A stretch of 64,000 nucleotides of DNA from Sternotherus odoratus (GCA_032164245.1 JAVMKO010000006.1:11795001-11859000); one strand, 5' to 3'. Positions 11,669 through 23,579 are shown, counted from the first letter of the stretch. The notes: generated from the letters alone by a model not told the origin. Numbers and translations are program-made.

Positions 11669-13477
11669 GCAGCGGTCAGGCAACTATTCACAAGGGAGCA
11701 GTCACAGACACCTGAGTGGGGATGTGAAGCCCTTAGCCCTTCCTAAACTAATGGATGGAATGGTTATCTTTAGAGAAGTCAGGCATGGGTGTAGGCAGTG
11801 AAGAGATGCTGGAAGATCCTTATGTGTTTTATATCTGGAAGAGTCTTCCCAATGACAAGGACTAGGAGCTGTTTTGAGAGGAACACTGAGCTTAATGTTG
11901 GTATTTAGATGGTCCCACTGTTCTGGGTGCTCTGTGACTCTGCACTTTGTAGGACTCAGAAGGATGCATGGCTGCTGACCCTGAGTCCCATCCAGTTCCC
12001 ATTAACTTCAATGGGAGCTGGAGTGGGACTCATAATTTTGCTAGAATAGTCTTTCAGTATCTGGCACAGATGCTATAGTCTGTTTCTTTATTCAAGCTCT
12101 GCTTTTCTCCTACTGTTCGTACATTCGCAGAGTCCCACAAAGATCTGCTGGTTTTGGTCCTGGTTTTGGTTTGAAAATCCACATGCTACTTCTCAATGGT
12201 GTCATGTGCATTTGGCTTTTTTTCGGTGTCCCTGTTCACTAAGCCATGTGTTATTCCAAACTTTGGTCTATGCCACCTGTGAAGTTATCTCATTGTTTAT
12301 TGTGCTTAATTCAGTTTCTCCCCTGCCCCCAGCTGTCCCAGAGTGGGAATTCACTCCCAGGATTAGGAATGAGGTGGTAGCACTGCCATTCTTTGCCAGG
12401 GAAGGGAAATTTAAACACAGAAACTCCTCATAAGATGTGCTGATTCTGCACATCGCCAGGGTGCTCTGGCCCCACCACATCCCTAGACGCCCCTTCCCAC
12501 TTTGTGGGCTGTGCCAGGCAGCTCCAGCCCCTGATAGGAGTGGGAGTTGCTCACAGCTTGCACCCTCACTGCGGTTGGGCTTCACAGCCTGGCTTCTCCC
12601 TGTGGAAGTCAAGGATCCAGGCCTTGAACTTTACCCACTATTGATAATCTTTGCTTAGTGGATTTGACTTTAATGAAAGTGATTTATAAGTGAATTCATC
12701 ACTTGTCACAAGTGCCAGGCGTCCCTGGAAGATCATACATCAAAAAGCTACAGCACAAGTAGCAGTGCAAGATTCCCTTTGTGTGTCAACACAGGCCTGC
12801 TAAAGTCCATGACCTAAAGGCCATGAATCACTGGGGTTCACCAAATAGAGAGGCTATCTGCTTAGCCAGCTTTGGATGCAACTCTCTAGGTAACGAGGGT
12901 GAGTGAGAGAGAGGGAGAGAGTTGTGTCCCAAGTTGCCATGTGAAGTGTAGCTAGCAGCTCCACTATGGATAGTTTATCTCTCTGACAAATCTTTATAGC
13001 TTGCCAGAAGTGAGCCCAGGCCAACAGACCTTTACGAGGTGTGTCAGATTGGGACTTTCCACTGTCAAGGCTTGATCTCTCTGAAGCCTTGGGTCTTGGC
13101 AGGAGGAGTCAATTGGCGTGGAATGTGAAAGAAGGGAGCAAAGAAGCCATGATGAGGTACTGCCAAGAGCTGTGGCCAGGAGCCAGATAGGGTGACTGGG
13201 CAAGAAGGCCAGTAGAGTGGGATTGTAGCATGGGAGAATGGAAGTATCTGGTCGATCTGTGCAGTTTTGTGGTGGTTGGGGGGGTTTGTGGAGCTTAGTT
13301 AAGTAATGGAACATAGGGAAAGCAACTCCTTGGCCTTGTTTAGATTAGTATTTAAAGGTGTGATAGCAGCATTACATCACGTCTTTAAATCCTAGTCAAG
13401 ACATGCCCTTTTTGTTTAGGTGTAAAATTTGAATGTGCCCTAGTCCTGAGTTGTTGTTACCCACTCAATTCCAGGCA

Positions 13478-13800
13478 CCCCGCCTATACCCTACCAAGGG
13501 CTCACAGCGTGACCTGGTCAATTTAGAACACCCCATCTGTATCCTACCGAGGGCTCACGGCATGACCTGGTCAATTTAGAACACCCCGCCTGTATCCTAC
13601 CGAGGGCTCACGGCGTGACCTGGTCAATTTAGAAAACCCCGCCTGTATCCTACCGAGGGCTCACGGCGTGACCTGGTCAATTTAGAACACCCCGCCTGTA
13701 TCCTACCGAGGGCTCACGGCATGACCTGGTCAATTTAGAGCACCCCGCCTGTACCCTACCAAGGGCTCAAGGCATGACCTGCTCAATTTAGGCACCCCCT
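13478..13800 (+). repeat. 53-bp minisatellite
   Basis: Six clear tandem units occur with an exact 53-bp period; the 'ggctca' landmark recurs at about 13499, 13552, 13605, 13658, 13711 and 13764. One or two decayed units follow. Each contains ctaccgagggctcacggc and tgacctggtcaatttaga. There are no unique spacers. Confidence 0.9.
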
Positions 13801-13989
13801 TCCTTTCCTCTCCAAGGACTCTGGGTATAAGGCATGTATCCTTACCCACAGGGCTCTGGAAGAAACCTGGTCAATTTAAGTACCCGCTCTTTTTTGCTCA
13901 GGGCTGTATAGGTCTGTGGAACACGCGCACAGCTTAAAGGGAACTGTGTTTGTGGACTATATTGTATTAAGTGCATGAGTGGCTTATAT

Positions 13990-14905
13990 ATAGAATCATA
14001 GAATATCAGGATCATATATAGAATCATAGAATATCAGTCCAACCCCCTGCACAAAGCAGGACAAATCCCCAAATAAATCTACCCAGCCAGGGCTTTGTCA
14101 AGCCTGACCTTAAAAACCTCTAGGGAAGGAGATTCCACCACCTCCCTAGGTAACCCATTCCAGAGCTTCACCACCCTCCTAGTGAAATAGTTTTTCCTAA
14201 TATCCAACCTAAACCTCCCCCACTTCAACTTGAGACCATTACTCCTTGTTCTGTTGTCTGCTACCACTGAGAACAGTCTAGATCCATCCTCTTTAGAACC
14301 CCCTTTCAGGTAGCTGAAAGCAGCTATCCGATACCCCTTAATTCTTCTCTTCTGCAGACTAAACAGTCCCAGTTCCTTCAGTCTCTCCTAGTTAGTCATG
14401 TGCTCCAGCTCCCTAATCATTTTTGTTGCCCTCCCTGGACTCTTTCCAATTTTTCCACATCCTTCTTGTAGTGTGGGACCTAAAACTGGACACAGTACGC
14501 CAGATGAGGCCTCACCAATGCTGAATAGAGGGGAATGATCACATCCCTTGATCTGCTGGCAATGCCCCTACTTATACAATCCAAAATGCTGTTAGCCTTC
14601 TTGGCAACAAGGGCACACTGTTGACTCATATCCAGCATCTCATCCACTGTAACCCCTAGGTCCTTTTCTGCAGAACTGCTGCCTAGCCAGTCGATCCACA
14701 GCCTGTAGCAATGCATAGGATTCTTCTGTCCTAAGTGCAGGACTCTGCACTTGTCCTTGTTGAACCTCATCAGATTTCTTTTGGCCTAATCCTCTAATTT
14801 GTCTAGGTCCCTCTGTATCCTATCCCTATCCTCCATCATATCTATCACTCCTCCCTGTTTAGTGTCATTTGCAAACTTGCTAAGAGTGCAGTCCACGCCA
14901 TCATA
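13990..14905 (-). mobile_element. CR1 LINE 3' portion with partly open ORF2 C-terminus
   Basis: The - strand encodes recognisable CR1 ORF2 C-terminal protein. One stretch at 14770-14480 includes [18 protein letters not shown] and [20 protein letters not shown]. Another at 14267-14079 includes [20 protein letters not shown]. The 3' end is the repeated aatcatagaatatcag tail near 13992-14035. The copy is 5'-truncated near 14905 and frameshifted, so not active. Confidence 0.9.
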
Positions 14906-15603
14906 TCACTGTGGGCCAGTGACTGTATGCAACCCTGGGGGAAGAGGGTCCCCACAGTGCCACCAGAAACTAAAAAAAGTTGGGGGGCAGAGATTAGGGT
15001 GATTTGTTCAGGTTGTAAACACCTCCAGAGTGGTACCACCCCTGGGGAGGCTTGATATACTGGTTCAAAGTGGATTTCCCAGAGACCCCCAACAAAGAAA
15101 GGACTTTTGGCTAAAAGGGCTGCATTTAAACTGACTAAAGGCCTTCTTTCTAAGCCAGCAAACTGGCAGGACTTTCTCTCAAAAGGCCCCAATCCATGGA
15201 GAAGGATTGGAAAGGGCACCATAAGACTGATGGGTGATTTCTCATATGAGTTTAGAATGTATAGGAGTGTTTATTGTTTTTTTACAAGTATTCCATGTTA
15301 TGCTTTCCCCTTAAGAATAAAGGTGCTTGCTTAGAAAGAGCCAGGTGATAACTTGTAATTGCTGGCAATACACTGTTGGAGAGAGAGCCAGGCACAGGGG
15401 CTGGCCTTTAGTCAGACTGGCTTGCTGGGGATATCGCAGTATAGGGCAGGCAGCTGCACAGATTTAAAACCCCAGTCAGCAGGAAGAGAGACATGGATCT
15501 CTGCCCAAGAGAGGTGATGGCTGGGAGCTAGAAACCTTAAGTTGGTGCCCTAGAGCGACTACAGAGGGAGAATACATGTTCAGTTATCCTGAACCTGTGA
15601 CAC
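14906..15603 (+). mobile_element. Possible LTR-derived repeat
   Basis: This abruptly follows the CR1 break. It has a regulatory look (an ataaagg polyadenylation-like site near 15318), but termini and target duplication are not clear. Confidence 0.3.
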
Positions 15604-18276
15604 CTATCTCACAGTGGCATTGTGTGGATAAATACCTCCCTATCTTAATGACCCTCTTTTAGCCCTAGTGTTACTGCTTTATTCTCAGATCCTATTTCCT
15701 TCACTGGACAACGCATTGATATTATTTAGTAGGGATTTGGAGGAAGGATATTCTTCAGTCAACTCCCAAGTGGATGCTACTGAATATTAATTTAACTGAA
15801 CGGCATCCTTGTTTTCCTCTGAAGATCTCCTTAATTCCTCAAAGGGAAACTCCTGTGAGAGTGGCTCATCTTGCTGTTCTGAGACATGGAAATATCCCTG
15901 TTAGTTGGGTTAAAAGTACACATAATTTTTGTTAGAAAGGGGCAATGGTGCCATAGGAAGAGAGAAAAAGGGACTGAGGATAATTTAGCCATGGTGTGTC
16001 TCTGTTTTCTAGCTGTGCTGAGTAAATGTGCTATTATCTCTGTGCAAAACAGGCTTGACAAAAATTGTTTTTCTCTCTCTGCTTATTAGTCTGTACAGAC
16101 TGCCCTCCTGTTCGGCTTATATTTCCTGTGTGAACCCACCAAGACAGAAATAATTAACCTCTCTACCTCAGACTGTGATCACCACATGCTTAACACACAC
16201 ATGCTACTGACTGAGTTCCTGCTAGTGCTGCAAACATTGCACAAAACAACTAACTGCAGTTTGTTGCTGAAATTAATACTCTATTGTGGTGGAAAGAAAC
16301 ACTAGCTTTTGGATTTATCTATTTCACAGTCCTTTTTCATCTTTTCACGTAGATACAGGTCAAGCTTTTCAGACAAGACTAGTGATTTTGAGTGCCTGCA
16401 TTATTGGGTGTCCGACTTGAGACACCTCAAAGAGCCTTGATTTTTCCAAAGGGTTGTGCTCAACGCTTTCTGAAAATCAGGTTCTTTTAAAGGCCAACAC
16501 CCAAAATCATTAGTTACTTTTGAAAATGTTGATCATCAGTGCTCGTCCATTTAACACTATCTTTTTTTATTTTTTTTTTTTGAATGGGCTTTTTGGGTTG
16601 TTTTCTCCCCACTACTTCATAGTGAATGTCTTCTTCTAGAAGCCAATTAGTGCCCATTCAATCTCCAATACACGAACATGAAGTATAACGTGTGGAGCCC
16701 TTTTCTTTAGTAGCATGATGTCAGGACACTTTGTACACTGGACTTAGATGGAGCAGATACCTTGTCATGAGAAAATGACTCTCTCAGCAGCGTCTTCTGA
16801 CTGGGAAGACCCATCTAATGTTGGTTTAAAGGCAATCACCTTTGCACCTTTTTTGATACAGCTCCCTAGGCATTGTGTGATCAATCTTAGATCATCCTAT
16901 ACATTTCTGACCCTGACTATATTTTAAATCCCTTTAAAAAATCAACTTCTACTTTAAGTCCCTCTGAAACACTTTGCTGCCTACAATGAATCTAATTAAC
17001 TATATAAAATTCCCTAATTATTTCCTCCTTCTCTTAACCTCTGTCTGCTTGTGGTCTGTCTGTCCTTCTACTGTAAGCTCTCAATGGAATGGACTGTCCC
17101 TTCCTCAGTGTCTGTAAAGTACCTAGCACATCCTGTATGCTACCTCAAACAAATATGTTGTATAGCAACGAGACAATACTGATATAGTTCCATACTCTCT
17201 AATCGCCCTTTAGAGTCCCCAGAAATTGTTTGATATTGTGCCTTTTATGGTGCTTCGCTCAGATTCCTTTCTTAGTCTGTGTGAAATGTGACACTCTTCT
17301 TCAGATAAGATGAGTGATACACAGTTTGTGCAATTTACATTAGTGGTTTTGCAGCTCTGTCAGTGCCCTCTTCAGGTATTCTCTGAATCAGCCATGATTC
17401 AGAATGAATAGAGATGAGCTATAAATTAAGACCTACCATCCTTTTCCTGTTCCCATCCCTTACTCCACTGAATACTGACTTCGGTTGTAAAAGGGGAAAC
17501 CAATAATTTGTACACAGTAGAAAGACCCACATGCAGTATGTATTAATTACGCCCCATATTAAGCTATCCAATCACATTCCCAGAAAAACATAAGAAATCA
17601 GTGGGACTTCTCATGGACTTACACTTCTGCATCTGCTCAAGTGCTTTGCTGAGGTAGGGCCAGAATGAGCACCAAGAAACCCCAAGTATGTAGCTGAGAG
17701 ATGGCTTGAAATTCATCTCCTTTGGAGCTCCAGTAACACAAGGCTAACTCAGTCCACTGGCAGGCTACTCTGCATGATGTGTTCCCTGCCTGTGAAATGA
17801 AGACAACAATTCTTCTTTTCTCCCACTCTGTCTATTTGGATTGTAATCTCTTTGGGAAAGAGACTGTCTTTCAGTAAGTGCATGTACACTGCCGACCACA
17901 TGCCTCCAGATCGTTTTGTCTGGGCCAGTAGCTTTTAAGTTAAACTGGCCAATTTAACCACCCATCAGTTCATCAGCATATGTTATAAGCTATATCTGAT
18001 TGTCGGAAACTAGAAGTTTTCTGTTCATTTTTCCATTTGGTTTTTACCTACTTCTCAAAACAAATGACTCACCTGACTTCTTAAACCGCTTGCAAACCAT
18101 GTTATTAAATTTACAGGGTATGGGTGGGGGAGAGGGAATCAAAAGATTAGGACTAGTCTTTCTCACTCATCATCCTTTTTTCTTATGGAAGAATCTAACA
18201 AGTCTTACACATTGTATTGCTGGGGGAGGGGAGAGCAGGGAGAGAGTGGCAGTTTACAGTGTTATAGGAAGGATAG

Positions 18277-18352
18277 AATCAGAGTGCTAGCCGTGTTAGT
18301 CTGGAATAGTAGAAGTGACAGAGTCCTGTGACACCTTAAATACTAACTAAAT
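18277..18352 (+). mobile_element. Penelope-associated short element, shortest copy
   Basis: A 76-bp insertion between identical 10-bp GGAAGGATAG repeats (18267-18276 and 18353-18362). It contains ccgtgttagtctgg and gtcctgtgacaccttaa, both shared with the copies at 21.5, 45.5, 57.1 and 63.3 kb. Confidence 0.7.
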
Positions 18353-19050
18353 GGAAGGATAGTGTCCTAACAGTGTTAGAACTCAGTTTAGATTTTGACT
18401 GGATGGTATAGGACTAAATCATGCTTTAACCAGAATACAGAACCATGCTGCAGTCTTAGTCTTTGGTTTTCTAAGCTATGGAAACCTCTTGTGGTAACCC
18501 AACTATATATAGTGTGATAGCGTTTAACATGCTCGCAGTGAACTGGACCATTGTTTAATTGTGTTCTCAAATGATGTTTGGGCTCTGCTAAGATGGGTAT
18601 AAAATAAAAACACCGCCAGACCAAATTCTGCATGGTGCTGAGCATCTCAGTTCCCACTGACTTTAATGGGAAATACAGGCATTCAGTACTCCTGGGGCAC
18701 TTCTCCCTGTAGGATCAGATTCCTGTACTGCAATACCAAATCTGTTTTAACAGTGCCAGTATTGCTGTCTTGTGTACACTTTCCAATAGAAGGTGGCTTT
18801 TCATAGTGTAAACAGGACCCCCGAAAAGTTACATATTACTTTCTATATGTATTGCAATAGCACATTCCACTAAGTACTCTGCACACATAACAAAAAGACA
18901 GTTCCCACCCCAAACAGTTTACAGTCTAAATATAGGATGAGATACCTTGATGCTTAGCAGACAGAAGTCGTAACTAACAAGGGGTTACATTTTAAATATT
19001 CAGAAGTTGGTTGAGATACCTATCCAAAAGTTTAGAGCTATTAGTCTATA

Positions 19051-19272
19051 GGAGCCACAAGGAATATAATATCCTATAGGATATTATTACATATAATACA
19101 TTATATGTACATTATGTACATTATGTACATAATATATATAATATAATAATATAATTATTATAATATAGTAATAATATAATTACATATAATATCCTATAGG
19201 ATATTATATGTAATATAATGTACACTATGTACATTATATTACATATAATATCCTATAGGAGCCACAAGGATA
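19051..19272. repeat. AT-rich nested palindrome block
   Basis: About 200 bp of almost pure A/T contains ATATCCTATAGGATAT twice, plus interleaved inverted copies of acattatatgtac and ttacatataat. It is bracketed by direct copies of ggagccacaagga (near 19051 and 19258). It could form cruciforms. Confidence 0.85.
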
Positions 19273-19725
19273 TTACTTGCTCAAAAAGGATACATTACTA
19301 TCCAAAATACACCATCTACCTAAGATTAAGAGTTACAAATTGCAGAGGTTTTTCTGTTTTAGAGGCAGGTTCTGGTCTCCTGGCTGCAGCAGCACCTGCT
19401 CTCATTAAATATTCAGGAACGGGTGCTAAATCTGCACTTTTAAATATACTTGTCTTCTGAATATTCTCTTTGTTCTATTTCTAGCTTTTAGCTGAATTTG
19501 TCTTTTTTTTTCTTTCCTGGCTCTTCAGAAACAAAGCACTGTCATTACAAGAAAGGTGGGGGGACTTTGGAACTTTACAATAGAACTATGATTTTGAGTG
19601 GCAATTTAGAAAAAAACACAGGAGTTGTGGTCCATTACTAGGGCTTCTAGGCATTATGGTAATACATATAATAATTAATAATGTCTGTATATTTTATAAG
19701 CATAATGCTACACCTTATGTGCAAA

Positions 19726-19925
19726 GTAGCTGAAGTCAATGTATTTAGGTCGACTGCTGCGACTCCCCCATTGACGCGGCCTGCGCCTCTTGTGGCGGTA
19801 GAGTGCCGGAGTCGACAGGAAAGCACTCGGGGATCGACTTATCGTGTCTAAACTAGATGCAATACATTGACTCCCCAAAAGATCGATTGCTACCCGCTCA
19901 TCTGGCGAGTAGTGTAGACCTGCTC
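19726..19925. mobile_element. Harbinger-like MITE fragment
   Basis: It shares aggtcgact, cactcggggatcga and tagtgtagacctg blocks with the elements at 24142 and 31072. The left end is decayed. Confidence 0.5.
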
Positions 19926-19989
19926 ATAGTCTTGAATATTCAGAAACTTATTTATGTCTATAATGCCAACAGTTGCTGCTTTACCTACA

Positions 19990-20057
19990 AGGGGTGAAAT
20001 TGTGGCTCTACTAAAATCAGAGGGGTATTTGGCCATTGACTTCAGTGGGGCCAGGAT
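19990..20057. repeat. Short ancient hairpin repeat
   Basis: It has imperfect inverted ends (ggggtgaaattgtggct versus gccaggatttcaccc) around ccattgacttcagtggg. The same layout occurs at 32697-32771. Confidence 0.5.
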
Positions 20058-20929
20058 TTCACCCAAGGTCTGTATACAATCTAAACAAAGAATGCACAAA
20101 TGCTCTGGGGGGAAAGGATACCTGTTTAAAGCATCATGGCTCTCATACATCTTGTCTATTCTGCAGCCCTTTAGAATCATTGCCAATGTAGTTGGCACTT
20201 ATTCAAGGAAGAACATGGAATTCATAGGCGTTTTGTTTGTGAAAAGGGAAACATGCTGGGTGAGGGAGCAAGGATTCCAGATTTTGAGGGCTTCTGTGCA
20301 ACAGAGCCGAGAGGAGCGAGGGGTAGAAGGTCTTGGAGCCAAAATGGACCATTATGAGCTTGTTGTCTGACTTCCTGTATAATAAGAGAATAAATTTTTA
20401 AATTGGTGAATAAGCAATGTCATCAGTCTGGGTACTAAGCAATTAGAATTGGCAATTCTCATTGATGGGAAGAAATGTTATATAACAGGAAAAACTGAAA
20501 TCTGGTGAGGTGATTTACATAATTGGATTGTTAAAATCACTGGTTACCACCTATTCAGGAAGGATAGAATGAGTAGAAGAGGTGAGGGGTGGGGTTCTAC
20601 ATTAAAGACACTGTTTCCTGTTTAAGTTTATTGGTGACTCAGAACCTCAGGATCTTGACTGCATAGAGAGGAATGGACTAATTAACAAAGCTGAGGGGGG
20701 AGTACTTGTGAGAGTCCATTATAGTCCACTGAATTAAACCAGAGAACAGGGTTTGAACCTTGAACATGTCTGTACTGCGTGGAAAGAAAAGGGGAAATGG
20801 CAAGGGGTGGCATTCTGGCCGCTGTCACGGCGGCACTCAGGCAGCTTTCATTGGCACACCTGTGGAAGCGCCGACACTCATTTGTCTTTAGTGGAGCTGC
20901 CGCAGGCATGCTGCCGAAAGCTGCTCTAA

Positions 20930-21303
20930 AATTTTACATTTTACATTTTGTTTTTGAGTGCAGTTATGTAACAAAAAATGTACATTTGTAAGTTGCACTT
21001 TCATAATAAAGAGATTGCATCATGGTACTTGTATGAGGTGAATTGAAAAATACCATTTCTTTTGTTTATCATTTTTCCAGTGCAAATACTTATACCTTCT
21101 ATTTTATGTATATCTTTGTATTTTGTGTTGTCATTTAAATCAGTATATTTGGAAATGTAGAAAAAATCCAAAAATAGTTAATAAAATTCAATTGTTATTA
21201 ACAGTGTGATTAAAACTGTGATTGAGTTGAATTTTTTTGAGTTAAGTGCGTGAGTTAACTGCAATTAATTGACAGCCCTATATAAATAAATAAATAAATA
21301 AAA
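20930..21303. mobile_element. DNA-transposon end fragment and (TAAA)n
   Basis: AT-rich sequence ends gcaattaattgacagccct, a common non-autonomous DNA-transposon terminus, and is followed by a (TAAA)n run at about 21284-21303. The left end was not identified. Confidence 0.4.
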
Positions 21304-21488
21304 TCACTTTAGAATGACTAGTATCCCAAAGCTGAGTTAAATTATGAATGAATTGACTGGGGAGGGAATAGAAAAATGTGAATTAGGTGGTCAAAAAAGC
21401 CATGATTCCACAATCAGGAAAGAGAGCAATTTTAGGTAAAAATGTGATGTCTTGACCCTTTAAATGTTTGAGCACTCTCCTTCTCCAG

Positions 21489-21598
21489 AATCAGAGAGGT
21501 AACCGTGTTAGTCATCCGACGAAGTGGGTATTAGCCCACGAAAGCTTATGCTTCAAAACTTTATAGTTAGTCTTTAAGGTGCCACAGGACTTTGTTAC
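21489..21598 (+). mobile_element. Penelope-associated short element with hammerhead-like motif
   Basis: A 110-bp insertion between identical 14-bp CTCTCCTTCTCCAG repeats (21475-21488 and 21599-21612). It carries a single, non-palindromic copy of the ccgacgaagtgggtatt and cccacgaaagcttatgc core, then tctttaaggtgccacagga. Confidence 0.8.
21516..21553 (+). ncRNA. Hammerhead-ribozyme-like motif (21.5 kb)
   Basis: The order is CCGACGA (21516-21522), one extra A, stem II GTGGGT/GCCCAC with loop ATTA, GAAA (21540-21543), and a possible 3-bp stem III AGC/GCT closed by TTAT. Against the hammerhead core CUGANGA...GAAA, the second core base is C instead of U. A convincing stem I is not visible, so activity is doubtful. 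Confidence 0.35.
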
Positions 21599-21749
21599 CT
21601 CTCCTTCTCCAGTGCACTTTTAAATTGGTTTGTAATGGTTTTAGTTTTGCTGCAAGAACAATAAAGCAAGTTTAGGAGACAGCTGTGTTTCTGTCAGCTC
21701 CCTCTTGTGTCTGTATCGATCTCTTTGTCTCCTGAGTACAGATCTATAA

Positions 21750-22485
21750 CAAAAGCCCATCCTGGTTCAGCAGGGAACTGATGACATCAATTAAAAAATA
21801 AAAAGCTGTGTGTTGGGGGAGAAGGGAAGTAAATAGCAATCAATATATACATCAGGGAAAAATCCATGGTTGGTGGCAGGACTAAGGACAATATAAGGTG
21901 TTTTAAGTATATTAGGAACAAAGAAATTCTAAGCTATAGACAGAGCCCTTATTAGATAGAGGTGGTACCATAGTTAATGATGCAGAAAAGGCAGATGTGT
22001 TCAATAAATGTTTCTAGTTTGTATTTAGAAAGGAGCAGGCTGTTGTAACAAAGGAGAATGGATTTTAAACATCATCTGATAGTGACAAACATTTTAAAAT
22101 CAGCAGGCTCAGATAACTTAAGTCTTAACAGAGTTAGCCGAGGGGAGCTCTGGCCCACAGACTTTAATTTTTAATAAATGTTGCAATACCAGGGAAATTC
22201 CATGAGACCAGAAGAGGGCTAGTGCCTGTGTTCAGAAAGGGCAAATTATATATATGACCTGGGTAATTATAGACCAATTAGCCTGACATCAGTCCCAGGC
22301 AAAATAATTAAAAAATTGGTACAGGGTTTAAATAAAGAATTAAAGGATGGGAATATAATTGACAGTTCAAAAGGTTTTACGGAAAATCTATTTTGTCAAA
22401 ACGGATTTAATTTTTGGATAAGATTACAAACATGGTTTATAAAGGCAACTGCACAGATGTAACATGCAGTGTAGTTGTAGATGTG
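21750..22485 (+). mobile_element. CR1/L3-type LINE, reverse-transcriptase region
   Basis: Degraded LINE ORF2 sequence, including a stretch (about 22255-22300) reading like NYRPISLTSVPGKI. Frames are broken. It is probably the upstream part of the LINE continuing at 23580. Confidence 0.65.
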
Positions 22486-23579
22486 TCGGTCCCAGGATAT
22501 TAGAGACACCAGGTGGATGGATCTTTTATTGGACCATCTTCTCTTGGTGAGAGAGACAAGCTTTTGAGCCACACAGGGCTCTTCTTCAGGTGAGGGAAAG
22601 GTACTCCCACTGTCACAGCAAAATGCAAGGTGGGGCAGGTTGTTTAGCATATGTAGTTAGTACCTGTTGGAAGGGATCACTCAAGGTACAGTGGGTCTTT
22701 ATCACCTCTGCAGTCATAGGACAAAATTGGGGATTAGAGTGTTACAGATTGTTGCAATAAGCCATAAATCCAGTTTCTTCAGTCCTTTATTTTTAATGTC
22801 TAGCAATTTTTATGAATTGTTAGTGTTAGTTAAGCTCCCAGGCTCATCTTTTGAAAGTGTTTTGCGGATTTCCTTTGAGGATGAGGACTTAGGGGTCAGA
22901 TATAGAGTGAGCACTTGGTGAAAAGTATTCACCTGCAGACGAGAGGTTTTTTTTGTCTTTTATTATTTTCCAGTGTGAATTCACTCGAGAGCATAGTGAT
23001 TGTCTGTTTTCACCAACAGAGTTGTTGGGACATTTAGTGCAGTGGATGCTGTGATGGGCATGTGTAGGGTCCATGGGAATTGAAATGCGAGCTGTTGAGG
23101 GTGTTGATCAGTGTAGCAGTGGAGATGTGTCTCCAGGTTTTGCATCTGTTGTTCTGGTAGGATCTGGTTCTACTCCACTTTGAGTTGGTGTGTCCTGGTC
23201 TGTGGGATGCTTGCTTCTCCTTCTGATGAGCTTGAAGAGGTTGGGGCATTGTTTAAAGGCCAGAAGGTGGATTCCTTTCAAGATGGGTTCCCAATCCCGT
23301 ATGGGTTGTAGTTGTTCAATGATAACCTGTATAGGTTCTGGTGTAGACTACTAGGGATGTACAATAGGAGCGGGGCTTTATTTCTGTATTGTAGCCGGTT
23401 CTCTTGGTTTATTTGAGTGTTCCTTTCCATGATGCTGTCTAGTTCTCTGGTGGAGTGTCCTTGCTTTGTGAAGGCGGTTTTAAACCTGTTAAATTGTATA
23501 TCCTGGTCTTTGTCCTCAGAACATATTCTGTGGTATTTGAGTTCCTGGCTAAAGAAAACAAGAGTTCTTCGTATATTTG
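22486..23579 (-). mobile_element. Penelope-like element fragment with GIY-YIG endonuclease remnant
   Basis: On the - strand, 23074-22889 encodes HCTKCPNNSVGENRQSLCSR followed by VNSH, the C-x2-C...G-E-x-R...L-x-x-R...H arrangement of Penelope GIY-YIG endonucleases. Upstream, 23249-23034 has an NRCKTWRHIST-like Cys segment. 23583-23278 resembles the RT C-terminal connector. Frames are split, so it is inactive. The 3' part carries a second hammerhead-like motif (22562-22589). Confidence 0.75.
22562..22589 (-). ncRNA. Second hammerhead-like motif, in Penelope 3' region
   Basis: On the - strand: CTGAAGA (22589-22583, fits CUGANGA), one extra A (22582), stem II GAGCC/GGCTC with a 6-nt loop, then AAAA where GAAA is expected. 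The layout matches the 21.5- and 45.5-kb motifs. The G12 change predicts loss of activity. Confidence 0.3.

Noticed and set aside
13478..13800. CRISPR-like regular repeat
   Set aside because: Units are contiguous with no unique spacers, and the context is a vertebrate intron; it is a minisatellite.
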